DNA from: Gnomoniopsis sp. IMI 355080
Lineage: Eukaryota > Ascomycota > Sordariomycetes > Diaporthales > Gnomoniaceae
Assembly: GCA_027946555.1 (NCBI GenBank)
Contig: JAPEVC010000191.1
Coordinates: forward strand, 1 to 64,000
Direction of reading: 5' to 3'
DNA length: 64,000 bases
Shown here one piece after another: positions 46,701-58,409 of this stretch. A model generated the notes under the pieces. The model was not told the origin of the DNA and did not search any database. It saw only the letters and a program-made list of their open reading frames with translations. The translations under genes were made by a program, and so were the position numbers. Positions within the stretch are counted from its first letter, which is position 1. Each line of letters opens with the position of its first letter.

Positions 46701-48585
46701 TGTGGTGGAGGTGGAATCAGTTCCGCTGTCGCGACCATAGACTAGCTACAGCCTGGGTCCATATAACTATACATAGTATAGCATCTCGCCTTCGTGGAAC
46801 GACCGTGCGCAGGCAAAAGGTCGATTCACAAGCATTTCGACATTCCGTAGGTCTCAATTCTGTCAGCTGTTTGGCCGTGGCAAATCCAGGCACTTCGGGA
46901 TGATCTCCTGACCAAGCAAATTTGATCGTGCCGCTGACTCTGAACGGCACGGTACGGAAATGTGCCGTAATCGAGATCATGGGCCGGTCAGTGCTCTACG
47001 CTGTCGGGTACACAGCACGCTGATGCCGACTTGAAACTATTATGAAGACTATGTAAAAGCCTAGAACTGCGACACAATTACAGCTCGGGGGACGTAGGGA
47101 ATAGATCGCGAGTGTAACTTGCGTTTCTCTTCGTATTATTGCGGTAGTGATTGTTTCAAAGTTGCCTTGTGTTGATCCGCGGAAAAGGTCGTGTCGAGAG
47201 ACAAGCCAATAGACGCGCGTCTGGCGACACTGCTGATTTTTGGCCCCAGGCGGGTCCGAGATTGCTGCCATCACAGGCGCTGCGGGGCCGCGGACTATAC
47301 GTGCATGGACTGTTGCCAAGCTGTTTCATTGGAGAGCAAAGAGGATCTGGGCATGCAGTAGTGTGACTCAAGAGGATGATTGTAATAATCAGTGTTCTAC
47401 CGTGGGGACTGTATTGATCACGTACTACAGAGTATTCCTGTTATACTGCCTAGCAGGCACCCATGTATGGGCGGCAGGAAGCAATCGTGTCCTGGTAAGG
47501 TTCTCCACCTGCCCACGCAGTCGGGCCGGGAGGGACAGGGGTGACCACGGGGAAGCAGGGAAGGGGCTCCCAGCGCGTTGAGGAACCGCATAGGAAGAAG
47601 GAATCGTGCAGATGCAACACATGGTAATGTTGAATCTTCCCACAGCACTGGGACCATGAACCACGGTATTCGTAAACCTGCCAATTTTGATCTCGAAGAG
47701 GAAGTTTTAGCGTTCTATGGAAACCGACCCTCCAAAAGGCTTATCGCGGAGCCACAGCTTCGGGGTATTGGGGGCGCGCTTGCAGCCCCACAGTGTGAAT
47801 ATGGGCACACCCTCCTAGGCAACACGGGCGAATGCATGCAGCCGGCGTCGTCCCTGGAACCCTGCCCATTCTGTCACTGCTGCACTGGCAATCCGCAGCA
47901 TTCAGGTCGCTGTTCATACTAAGTTCGGGCACCGTCGAGAGACCCTCTTCCTCTCTGTGCATCCAAGTTTCATCATCGGGTGAGCAAGTCAGTTCTCGAC
48001 CTCTACCTGATCCGCCTCAAAGTGAGTATCGCCAGATACCAACCTCGAGCACCTTGCAACACGCCGAACTCCTTCTTGGTTCGGACGAACACCATACGCC
48101 CATAGGAGCCTCGCACGACTACGGTGGATCCCAAGCCCAAGACCAAGATTGAGAGCACAGATCTACGTCAGACGGATCTGTACCACCAGCCTTCGATTCT
48201 TCCAATTCAGACCAAAGAACACAGGATCACAACTCCATTCTTCCCTCGAGTTACGTTGGCGCAAGCCCTTGCAGCCACGGCGTTGCTGGTCCGCCCTTCG
48301 AGGCTGGGTTCGAATTGTTCGAATTGGAACAAAGCGTCCTACCAAGGCCCACAATACAAAGGCACACACACCATCACGAAGTACACGCAACACAGTCGCT
48401 CGAGCGTATAGCTTTGTGTCTGCACAAGACGCAAGAGCCACCTTTTTCACGCGTCAGCGCGGAGCCTCACCTTTGTTCTATGGGCCTGGCGTTCCACCCA
48501 GTACCTAACAATCGAACGTCTCTGGTGCCATGCTTTGATCATGTAAAAGTCACTCCGTTGTTTCCTTTGGAGAAAGTGGTTCGTC

Positions 48586-49581
48586 ATGGTCGACGCACAC
48601 GATGCCCTGGGCACCGATTCCAGGGCTATCACAGCAAGAGCCGATGAGCTTTGTCTCCCTCTCTCGAGCGACGCGTCAACTTCACGGTCGCACAGGCTAT
48701 TTTCACAGTCCACTCCTCTCCGGGATCAGACACAGTGGCCTTCATCGCCTGTACCCGATGTTGGCTCCTCCTTCCGCCCCCAATTTTCTTACACATACGA
48801 AAGGGCATCCGGATCAGCACGGTCCGTCGACGCCATCACTGTAGCACTCAGCAAGCAACATTTACACAATGATACCCAGAATCCACTAGCTGAAATCCCG
48901 TCTGCTACTCTCGCCAGCTCCCTGGCTACGCCCTTCCCCACAGAGGACTTCACTGTGCAAGCCAGCTCTGAACAGCATCAACCAACATTACCCTCGGAAA
49001 GTCAGCCTCATGTAGCCGCGCTGAGGTCGCCAATCCCGGAGCCGTCTGCCCCATCCCAGCAAGACGCAAAGGATTCGATTATGGCCAGTTCATCGGCTGG
49101 CATTCAAAATGGCATCCGATTGGGGCGGAACATTTCACCTAGGCATGCCAATGTAACCATCAAGAATGAGGCCACACAGAACCTCCTGGAGAGCATGGTC
49201 TGCTCCGAAATGCAGTGCAATGTGCAGGCTTCTTCATCATTGGGACCGATGCATGGAAGAACGCAGGAGTTTTGTTCGATTGAGAGCGAATCAAGCTTGA
49301 ATGTCGACGAGATCATGACCGATGGCATTGGTCTTGAAAGGCCTGCCTTTGACAAATTCCTGAACACCCGCTGTATGCTCCAACCTCAGGGCATCAATAA
49401 AAGCCTGCTTCCCGGGTATCGATCATCGAAGGAAACCGCATTACGTTGTCGAAATTTGGTCCGGAGTAAGCCGAGGATGCGCAAGCGCACCAAATTACGG
49501 GAGCAAGGTGGCTCCTCGGTTGTGTCTTCAGCAGCAAGCCCAAATGTGGCCTCTACTGCGACAATGTCTGAAGCTGGATGA
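48586..49581 (+). CDS. orphan protein, C-terminal part of possible larger gene (331 aa frame)
   Basis: I do not recognise this protein. The 331-codon frame is too long to be likely by chance in DNA of this base composition. Most of it is Ser/Pro/Gln/Thr-rich and disordered. The C-terminal 80 residues look conserved and folded or basic: LERPAFDKFLNTRCMLQPQG, then GYRSSKETALRC, then SKPRMRKRTKLR, a nuclear-localisation-like stretch. This suggests a nuclear regulatory protein, an inference from composition only. The start is tentative. Upstream open frames from about 47656 (for example NFDLEEEVLAFYGNRP) are protein-like and could be earlier exons in the same direction. It is followed 1.5 kb later by wetA on the same strand. 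Confidence 0.55.
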   Translation: MVDAHDALGTDSRAITARADELCLPLSSDASTSRSHRLFSQSTPLRDQTQWPSSPVPDVGSSFRPQFSYTYERASGSARSVDAITVALSKQHLHNDTQNPLAEIPSATLASSLATPFPTEDFTVQASSEQHQPTLPSESQPHVAALRSPIPEPSAPSQQDAKDSIMASSSAGIQNGIRLGRNISPRHANVTIKNEATQNLLESMVCSEMQCNVQASSSLGPMHGRTQEFCSIESESSLNVDEIMTDGIGLERPAFDKFLNTRCMLQPQGINKSLLPGYRSSKETALRCRNLVRSKPRMRKRTKLREQGGSSVVSSAASPNVASTATMSEAG

Positions 49582-51097
49582 AAGTGCGACTATTGTTTCT
49601 GGGTGTGATTTGGTGTTTAGCGATATACCCCTTTGCATTTGGGCGGCGTTTTGTTTCTTTTCGGTATGGGGTTCTCATTTTCTTCTGCTGGCATTCACAA
49701 CTTGGTACCCAAGCATCCACAACAGGCGAAGGCACAGGCACAGGCCTGTTTTGCTTTGCCTGAGATGGCATCATGAGACATTCGGAAAGGATTGCGAGTG
49801 CGGACTCTGGCAGAGAGACTTGCTGGCCAGTGGCTACCTCAACAACAACACACTTTCGAAGCTGTGCATGAGTAAGGGATTTCTGATCTGTACATAGATA
49901 CGAGAATTGCATCGCTTAATTTAGCTCCAACACCACTGATTCCATTGTGACTTCACAGCGCTTGTCTCCAACTACAGGTTGTGTTTCTTTTTCTATCATA
50001 GGGCTGAGCAAGACGTCATGCATGTGTTGGCACTATTCTAGTGTAAATGCAGAGCCGCTAAACCACTGCATCTGCAGCTGACTTCCGAGCGCAGGATTGT
50101 TTATTGGCCAGTTGGTCACACAACACTGACAATTATATCTACCAACAGGCAAACATCACACAGCCTTGCAGATCTGTTGCAAGACCCAGCTCCCATTCCA
50201 GGTCCGAGCGGTATCGATACTGTCTCATTGGTAATGTTTCACGCCTCTCCTCGGTAACGTTGACTTGGACCACTAATCGACCCAGCAGCCTTCTAGACGC
50301 CATTCCAGGGACTTTCACTCTTCTTTCACACACAAGTACCCACTAGCTACCAGGACCACATTTTCCCCTTCTTTTGGCTGGGTATGCCAGATAGCGGGGT
50401 GAACTTAGATGTTACCACAAAGAGCGAGTCTCAGCTCCTTTGTGCAGGTCTACGAGGACTCTTTGTTACATTTGGCAGCTGCTCTGAAGCTCACGATCGA
50501 ATGTGCGAAGAGAGAGGATGACAGAGGACATAATGGCAAATTTATAAGCATGGCGCTGGTCGAAGATCTCAGGATTGTTCAAGGCCCCCTTGGAAAAAAA
50601 TCTGTACAATAGGGCCCCGAAAGAGAATGGCTTTGAGGTGCTAGACGGTACATTCCAAAGGTTGCTACCCTGACAGCTGTGCAGCAACAGCCGCGGGCCA
50701 ACTCTTTGATGAGCAGCCTTGCATATCTATTGTTGCCATGGGATATTCGACAAATTGAACCTTTTCCCTCTTATACCACTTCCTTCAGTCATTTTCTCTT
50801 TTCTTTTCGAACATGGCATCCGTTTCTGGAGATCCATTGTTTCCTATCCGCATTTTTCCATCTTTGCCTTCAGCCTGAACATTGAAGTCAAAGTACTTCA
50901 GGATCAAAAGCATCCGAACAGCCTACAGCTCGACAATTATTAATCTAGCTCCAAGGTCAACAGCTAAGCCCGAGCTAGCCCACGAACAACCGTTGGTGGT
51001 TGGATATCTTACGCAGCGCTCGGTCGACTCGCTACCTGCTACGGGATTGTCCTAACGTCCCTCCTCCCAAAGGGCCTGCCCCGGGACCGAGACAGAC
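49582..51097. other. intergenic, wetA upstream region
   Basis: Probable 3' region of the orphan gene and promoter/5' leader of wetA, with T/C-rich stretches (for example about 50755-50815). No gene-like frame and no clear TATA box. Confidence 0.4.
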
Positions 51098-53740
51098 ATG
51101 GCTTTCACCGGCGCTATAGATTTGAGCATCGACAAGGATGAGTTCTGGCAGCTTTCCTCGGATGGACGGACCGGGTCTTCGCCTCCGCCAGGATCCGCAT
51201 CCGGAGGCGGCGCTTTTGCGGACGAGATGCATCACCTCCACAGTCAAGCTCACACGCAGCCACGTTTCTCGTCCGACTCGTCTTTCTTCGACCAATATGT
51301 GAATATGGATATGGATGGTGGTCCCGCCGGGATGCCTGGCGAGGACGAGACCCACCAGAGTCCAGGTGAGAGCTTCTTCGTTCCGCTCTCCCCACATGAG
51401 CACGGCCACGGGCAAGAGGAACATGGTCTAGAGTTGGAGGGAGGCAATTTGTCCTCTCCCGCTCCATGTCTTCCGGCCCCGGAAAGCATTAGCGTTAGCG
51501 GCACTGCATCGTCCCATTATTCCCACAAGGACGACGATGATCAGTCCGTCGACTTGATTTCCATTCCGACCTCGATCTCGTCCATCGCCGGATCAGCTGA
51601 ATCACACTCATCATCATTTCCCCCCAAAAGTCAGACAGCCCCACGTCAGGATGGGGACTCGACCAACCACGTAGTGTTGGGCCGGCTCAACGCAGAGACC
51701 CTCGAACAAAGAAGACGGCTCCTGAGTGGTCGACGCGGGATGGGCCATCACCAACCTACGGGTGGCTCCATCTCAGACTCGGAGCTTCTCAGACTAGAGG
51801 GCTTATCCGTAAACTCGCCTCGCGGCCTGGTAGTGGCAGCAAGTGCCGCCCGTGGCATCCCGTCGTCGTCGTCCCAGTCCCAGACCCATGGTCAGCCCCA
51901 GCTTCACAGATCTATGACTCCATCCGCTTCCATATCCACTCCCACCTTCACATCCATATCCACTTCGCCCAACACGGGTGCTTTTCCTCTTGTCACTTCC
52001 AAAAGCTACAACAACCTCAATGGGAGACACACCGTTGGTAACCAGCCCACAGCAGTAGCAGCAGCAGACGACATCGACCTATGCAATCTCGGTGATAAGC
52101 GGCACAACCTCAAGTCAGCGGGCAGCCGCAAGTTTGAGTCCATCTACGCTACCATCCGGCGTGCCGTGGGTGGAGGACAACACCGAACGCGTCTGAATCA
52201 TTCCAAAAACACTAGCAACCACCACCACCCACAACAACATCCACCAAAAACAGCACCCATTCCGCAGACTGCGAGTCCTTCACACACAGAGTCCGCGAAG
52301 AAGGCAACACGCCGACTCGCGTCCGAGACCGACCTCATGTGGCAGGGAATGCCAATCTCGCCGCCCCTGACCGATATGAACTCTCATGGTCACCAGGGGC
52401 ACCAAGGCCATCAGGCACAGCATGGCCATCATGTCCAGCACTCGGGCGACCCGAGCCCTTTCGTCGCCGGGCTCATGGATGATCCCTTCTTTGACTCCTC
52501 CATGGCCTTTGGCAACCCCCATCAACACTCTGCTCTGGCCTCTGCTGCTGAGATCAACGGCAAGAGCGCCGCGTACAACGCAAACATACCCAACACGCCG
52601 CTGCACACACCAAACATCAAGAACGAGACTATCGGCGACGATGGGTCAAACTTCTTCCCTGCCACCAGCAAGTCGTGGAGTCTTGACAACAGGAGCTTCG
52701 CGACATCGTCGGACATGTCCAACGGAGCGTCCTTCCTCGCCAGCGACAATAATGTCATGGATACATGGAGCTTTGATCCGTCCAATGACAGTGGAAGCAA
52801 CTTGGCCTTCGCCAATACCCATGAGGGCAATCACTCACACCGCAACCATCACAACCTCACCATCCAAGTCCCCTCCTACTTACACCAAGAGGCCCATCAC
52901 ACGCCCGGGTCTGACGACCTCTCCGGCCATGGGCTCATGATCCACATGCCCCAGCCACTCACTCCCAACAGCGCCCCTCTCCTTTCATCCCAAATTCACC
53001 AGACACATAGCGGCATGTCTCTCCATGACGCCGGCGTCTACCCCTTCCCTGACGGCTCCGGCACGCCCCAGCACCACCACATGTCCTACCTCCAGCAGCA
53101 GCAGCAGCAACAAGCACCGCATTCGCAGTCGCGCCGCCCCAAGCCACGCGCCCCGTCGAGCGGCGCTCGCTATCACAGCCACATTCCCGGCAGCGGCGGG
53201 CCTCACAGCATGTCCCCGCGCAAGCAGCGCCGGCCCAGCTCGTCGTCCGAGTCGCCCAGCCCCACTCCCATGGCACAGCAGTCAGGAGGCGGCCGGCGTT
53301 CACGCTCCATGTCACGCCGGCAGACGAGCGTGTCCGGTGGTGGTGGCGGTGGTGGTACTGGACATCTGGCGCACCGCAAGTCCACGACGGACTTGCTCGT
53401 CAGCTCCGACACGCAGTCGCACGCGGTACGTAAGCGGCGCAGCGTGAGCAGCTGGCGTGGGCCGCGGCGGAGCGCGAGCGGTGACGTGGGTGGAGGCGGC
53501 GGCGGTGGTGGTATCAGTCTGGATGGGGCGAATGGGGGCATTGGATTTGTGAACTATACGCCCAATGACCACAATGTGCTGATGACGGGCGTGGCGCCGA
53601 GTGGAAGCAGCAAGACGAAGATGAGAAGGGAGAAGGAGGCCATGGAGCGACAGCGAAAGTTGAGTGAGGCGGTGGTGAAGATGGTAACGAATGCCGGAGT
53701 GGATGTATCGATGCTCAAGGAGGAGGGGATCGTGATCTGA
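51098..53740 (+). CDS. wetA: WetA-type developmental regulator (880 aa)
   Basis: Regulator of late conidiation: in Aspergillus, WetA follows BrlA and AbaA and drives spore-wall maturation and spore metabolism. The diagnostic part is the C-terminal 65 residues: FVNYTPNDHNVLMTGVAPSG, then SSKTKMRREKEAMERQRKLS and a closing amphipathic segment. The short N-terminal block (DEFWQLSSDG, later FFDQYVNMDMDG) also fits the family. Between them is a long disordered region with His/Gln runs (HGHQGHQGHQ, a QQQQQQQ run), Gly runs, and Arg/Ser patches that could be nuclear localisation signals. At 880 residues it is well above the roughly 550-600 I recall for Aspergillus proteins; the extra length is all low complexity. 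No intron is needed. It may bind DNA, but no classical DNA-binding domain is visible. Confidence 0.85.
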   Translation: MAFTGAIDLSIDKDEFWQLSSDGRTGSSPPPGSASGGGAFADEMHHLHSQAHTQPRFSSDSSFFDQYVNMDMDGGPAGMPGEDETHQSPGESFFVPLSPHEHGHGQEEHGLELEGGNLSSPAPCLPAPESISVSGTASSHYSHKDDDDQSVDLISIPTSISSIAGSAESHSSSFPPKSQTAPRQDGDSTNHVVLGRLNAETLEQRRRLLSGRRGMGHHQPTGGSISDSELLRLEGLSVNSPRGLVVAASAARGIPSSSSQSQTHGQPQLHRSMTPSASISTPTFTSISTSPNTGAFPLVTSKSYNNLNGRHTVGNQPTAVAAADDIDLCNLGDKRHNLKSAGSRKFESIYATIRRAVGGGQHRTRLNHSKNTSNHHHPQQHPPKTAPIPQTASPSHTESAKKATRRLASETDLMWQGMPISPPLTDMNSHGHQGHQGHQAQHGHHVQHSGDPSPFVAGLMDDPFFDSSMAFGNPHQHSALASAAEINGKSAAYNANIPNTPLHTPNIKNETIGDDGSNFFPATSKSWSLDNRSFATSSDMSNGASFLASDNNVMDTWSFDPSNDSGSNLAFANTHEGNHSHRNHHNLTIQVPSYLHQEAHHTPGSDDLSGHGLMIHMPQPLTPNSAPLLSSQIHQTHSGMSLHDAGVYPFPDGSGTPQHHHMSYLQQQQQQQAPHSQSRRPKPRAPSSGARYHSHIPGSGGPHSMSPRKQRRPSSSSESPSPTPMAQQSGGGRRSRSMSRRQTSVSGGGGGGGTGHLAHRKSTTDLLVSSDTQSHAVRKRRSVSSWRGPRRSASGDVGGGGGGGGISLDGANGGIGFVNYTPNDHNVLMTGVAPSGSSKTKMRREKEAMERQRKLSEAVVKMVTNAGVDVSMLKEEGIVI

Positions 53741-55873
53741 TACCGTTGCTCCTTGAGATGGTTGATCTGGAGTATCGTTGAGATAACACGGCGTTGTATT
53801 AGGTTGATGGGCCTGGCGTTGCTTAGGATATTATATATCCTTCCGTACAAATCATCAGCGTTTGGGACGGCGCTGAGTGTTATATTTTTGTTGGGATATC
53901 AAGTATGTTCGAAACACCGGCCGTGTGTAAGAGCTGGGTTGTAATGCGGGCGTGTAAACCAAAGACTCTTGATGGATTTCATATTGGAGCAACAAAACTT
54001 ATCCATTTTGCTAGGATAGTATGCTGGTTTTTAATATCTCTTCACAGGCAGAAATAAATCCCCGACGACGTCTTCTCACTTACTGAGAAGCCTTCGCCAA
54101 AGGTTTCGTTAGATACAGTTCGGAAGCATGGACGTCTTCATATATTTTTTCTACTCACAGCTTGGATATCACCTTCAATAGGTATCAATGACACTGAATA
54201 TCCAGAAATGAATATCGGTCGTTTCATGAATGGCGTGATTTCTGCAGCAGTGCAAAGTCTGTGCAAGGGAGCCAGTCCGCAGGTGTGTGACCACTGGACG
54301 ATGCTAGCACCAACAGGCTAATTTGCGACCAACGCCAGAACGTGGAGATAAGTCCGGCCTCCTAGCTCAAAGATAAACACGCAATCCCTAGAGGAGTGGT
54401 TGAGTGCACAGCATCGTCGACGGATTTCCCCCCCAAAATAGCGGATCCGTGCAAGAAATGGAAGTGTATGGAATGATGGAGATGTCGTACTCGTGCTCGG
54501 AATCGTGAACCTGCATTAGACGTGAAAGCTAGATTGACCGCAAGGGCGGACAGGTCTTGGTTCATTAGGGATGTCGGGAAAAACACGCCCCGTGTCGGGC
54601 TTTCTCCTCTACCACATTTCAGCGCTTTGGACAGACAGCACTCGACTATGACAAGGCTACATACCGTCGCAGACTCGGGAGATCAGATGTGCTGGGAGCT
54701 TGAACTCGCTCCTCTTTGCCATGCTTTGCTTCTAGGTGGTGAAACCCTTGACCAAATAGATAATGCAGATTACCATCGGAAATCAATATTTTTCATCAAA
54801 GTAATGACAGAAACGTTTTGTTGAAGAAGTGGCTTGTACGAACGACAAATCTTGGCAAGACGAGGTGCCTCGTAACACGTCAATCAACGACACTTAATGA
54901 TCAACAGAATCCTGGGCAGTGGGCAACTCACCACGATTGATCGCTCAAGACAAGATGGTCCCTCCCTCGCACTAACGGTCACTCCCCTGGCATCCCTTGC
55001 CCCATCCCTTGACACCTTGAAACGACCCTCCAGTGACCAACACTTCGTCAGTAGGTTAGTCAACCCGGTAGACGTACCATACATAGTATGGCAATCACAA
55101 GGCACAGGGTTTGGGGTTCTCAAACAACAAGTAGTCTATTAGCTATGTTCAATGCAGCCACAACCGCCCCGTCACTACTCAAGTAGTGATGACGGCAAGC
55201 CCAAGATATCATCAAAATCTCTCCCACCAAGGGCAGTCCTGCGTCATGAGCAGGGTAAGGTACCTACGCTCCTCTTCGAGAAGTCAGCAGGTTGCCGATC
55301 GACGCCTGTTCCTATCTCGCGTCTCAACTTTGGTATATGCCGTGGAGTTTGCGATTCACGATGGCACGTTTCCCTTCATATTCTCCGTCCAAGCATAACT
55401 GCGCGTATGGATGGGATGTTGTAGAAATATTGTATTGATCAAATCCGGTTTGGGGATGGGGGTTCAACGACCCTGCTTTGCCCTCTCGAATGCCTTCATT
55501 GGCCCTTGGACTTCCTGACGCCGTCCGATGCACTCCTCTAATTTCGGTTGACACAGGAAAATGGATGTAAAAGCAGGACACAATTCGGGTAGGTCCCCGA
55601 AAATTGTGCGTGGACTCCTGCGTAGTGATGAGAATCGGTATTCAATAGTCGGAAGAAGACGGAGCCGTAGTCGGTGTGTGAAGTGGTGGCTCATGTGAAG
55701 TTCGAAATTACATCGGATGGTCGTTCCCTAGCAAGCCTGGAAACGTGATCCTCCTATGCTGGTATAAGATTGATCAAATAGCTTGAAAATACAACTCCTC
55801 TAATTCCATATCGTCGTGAACAACAACTTTAGTGGTCCAGGCTTAGGCGTACCTAGCCCCCAAGTCGACATCA
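53741..55873. other. intergenic, convergent 3' ends
   Basis: Between wetA (+) and the Flc gene (-). About 2.1 kb with short frames only; nothing recognisable. Confidence 0.45.
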
Positions 55874-58409
55874 TTAATGTTCGTAGCCCGCTCCTCGCTG
55901 CCAAGGACTAGTGAAGTTGTCAGCATTATGTTTTTGGTTCAGATTGTGAAGAGCTTGCGCCTTACCTCGTGGCTTTTTGCCCCCCGTTCTGACTCCGGTA
56001 GCTACCAGCCGGGCTAGCTGGGACGCCGCCCTGAGGATCCCGGTATGCTGACAGGTTGGAAGAGGATCCATACGGAGTTGGACCGCTCCTTCCTGATGAG
56101 CCACTCGGTTGTTGACTGAGGTATTGTCCCCCACCGTACGCGCCTCCGTATTGCTGCTGCTGCTGCTGCTGCTGCGGTGGGCCAGGAGTCCTCTGACGAG
56201 TATCGTTGGGGAATAGTGGCATCGCAGGGTCCACTGGTGATCGTGGAGCCTCCCGGTATGCGGGCTGTGCCAAGGGAGAGTTCATCTGCTGAGGCACTTG
56301 CATCTGCGACGGGTCTGTACGCCTCTTGAGTGACTCGGAAGAGATCGAGTCGGCATCGTCGTCCATGTCGAAACCGGCCTTGTAGCCATGCTTGTCACCT
56401 CGAGCAGTGGCTGCCAACGCATCCAACTCAGTCGTGGTGTTAAGCTGAGTCTGCGACTTCATAAAAGAAGCGCGGTCGTCTGCCATGAACTGGTATCTGG
56501 CATCGGGGTTCTTGCGAATTAGAACAATGACGGTCGTTACAATCAACATGAGAAGTAGGACAAGTGCAAAAACTGCGTTGGCAATCCAGAGCACTACACC
56601 GACAACACCAGTGACAATGGCAGGCTGGTTGAAGACATCCGTGAAGATCAGGAGGAAGATGGAGTTGAGGAAGTTAATGGCGCAGATCGAAATGTTGAAC
56701 GAGTTGGTGCTCTTGTCCATCCAAGGTCGCAAAACGCTAGCTCCAATCAGAGCACCAGCCTCCAAGACGATGAAGGCAATGGCCTGCACAGACCCTGAGC
56801 TCTGACCGAAGGCAATGAACATGCCTTTCAAGAGGAGGTAACCAAGTGTTGGCACGATGAAGTAATATGCCGAAGCCCGGAATTGAACGTAGAGGAAACC
56901 CCACTTGTTGAGAGCCTGGGGGTCCGAGAATAGAATGTACGCTGGGTTTCTGTGCATAACAACAGATCTGCGAGCAATCCGAATGACCTTGGAGGCTGCC
57001 CAGCCCAGTGTTGCCAACATGCCGAAGAAAAAGAAGACGGCTAGAACCACTTCAGCAGCCGAATCCCTCTGAGTGAACTCCCAGAGACATAGGATGGTCA
57101 TCTGGGGGAAACCAATCAGGGTCAAGCGGAAGAGAATTCCCTTGAGCACAGTGAACCAGCCGTTGCGGAAGTCCACGAACTTGTCGCTCTTCATCCACTT
57201 GTGCTTGACGGCAACTTCACAGAAGCCTTTGAACGCAGCAACTCCCGCGATAGTCAGGATTACGAAGACGCAGAAAAAGGTAAGTCCGGTCATGAAGAGA
57301 TTCGTTGACTCGATCCCGGCTTTGTAGGCGACACGCTGTATACCCGTGACGACGTAGCTGCCGCTGGCGTTTTTGATATTTCCCCGCTTCATGATTGTTG
57401 AGACGGTGTCTACAGCCCGCGGCATCATTGCTACAGCGCGTTTTGACAGGTTCACACCAGTTTCGATAAAGTTCCTCTTCATCTTGCGCTTCTCAACCTG
57501 CACAGAGACGGTTGTCAAGGAATCAAACAGCTGGGATGGAGTTCCTCCTGTGGCACGTTGGTACCAAGTGAAGATGTTCTGCATGAATCCAACTTTGATG
57601 ATGCCCATGCTCCATTGGAAGTCCTGAGTCCATGACGCCACAATAGGAGGCAGGTCAATGGCGACCATTCCCAGCATAGCTTGACCTTGAAAGTAGCTGA
57701 AGAGGGACAGAGCGTTGGCGGCAACGTGGGAAGCCGCATTGGAGTGACCCAGTCCGGAAATGACAGCAGAAGAAGCCAGAGCCAGACCGGCGATGATAGC
57801 CGTAGCCCACTTCACACCGATCAAGTTGACCGTCTTTCCGTTGGAAATCTCTGCTTCCACACAAGCTACACTTTCTCCGCTAGAGGTGTAGTTCATGTAG
57901 AGCTGGACTTTGGCGTCAAGATCGGGAAACGTGTACGCAATTCCGGGAATTTCTGAGGCGGCTTCGGCGCTCACATCAAGGTTAAAAGTAAGTGACATTT
58001 TTCCAGCAGTCCTGCATGCGATTGTCAGTCACTTCCCTAAAATGTTTGGGGAAAACACAAGCAGAATTTCGGCTGGGTCAGCAGCAGGGAAGCAGACGTA
58101 CATTGGACAGAGACCAGCGAGGCCGACTGTACAGGGATCGACTGTCTGACGAATAATTTGATAGCCGTACGCAGTGATAATAGCATCAAATACGACGTTT
58201 CCTTGAATAGACGAAGTGGCCGACAAGTCGATAGTAGCACTGTTGTTTGCCGGAGTATAGACGACATTAAAGAGACTGGCAGTGAAGCCGGAATCGGCCT
58301 GACAGGTGTTCAGGGAACTAGAGGAGAGCATCTGCTCCGCCGCGGCCGGGCGGCATATGGCCGCGAGGGAGGAGAGCAGTAATATCGGGGTTCTTGTTGA
58401 GAACAACAT
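55874..58409 (-). CDS. TRP-like Flc channel / flavin-carrier family protein (795 aa, 2 introns)
   Basis: Polytopic membrane protein of the fungal TRP-like/Flc family (yeast Flc1-3, fission yeast Pkd2), linked to wall integrity, calcium and FAD transport into the ER. Exons: 58409-58102, 58011-55966, 55907-55874. Intron 1 (91 nt) gives 'LCPMTAGKMSLTFNLDVS' inside the ML-like lumenal domain. Intron 2 (58 nt, GTAAGG donor at AG) leads to a 34-nt last exon that adds SPWQRGAGYEH. A signal peptide covers about 1-24, and the ML-like domain with paired Cys covers about 25-175. Then come about nine membrane helices (from WATAIIAGLALASSAVISG to VVLWIANAVFALVLLLMLIV). The cytosolic tail holds a run of about eight Gln (CAG/CTG repeat, 56152-56175) and a Pro/Gly/Ser-rich region. 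Without intron 2 splicing the frame ends after 'KATR'. Confidence 0.88.
56152..56175 (-). repeat. CAG/CTG trinucleotide run in the Flc gene
   Basis: Eight or so consecutive CTG units on the + strand, coding a Gln run in the C-terminal tail of the Flc protein. Length is likely to vary between strains. Confidence 0.75.

Larger units (their letters stand above)
42433..48585. other. long gene-poor stretch
   Basis: About 6 kb without a supportable complete gene. It contains the 18-bp palindrome at 42819-42836 and a G-rich tract at 43761-43777. From about 47578 to 48650 a series of overlapping + strand frames (47578-47922, 47832-48152, 48124-48411, 48315-48647) alternates between two frames and could be exons of the gene annotated at 48586; I could not resolve a splice model. 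Confidence 0.4.

Noticed and set aside
50651..50656. CATTCC, a match to the AbaA site (CATTCY) upstream of wetA
   Set aside because: A single 6-bp degenerate match is expected by chance in a region of this length.
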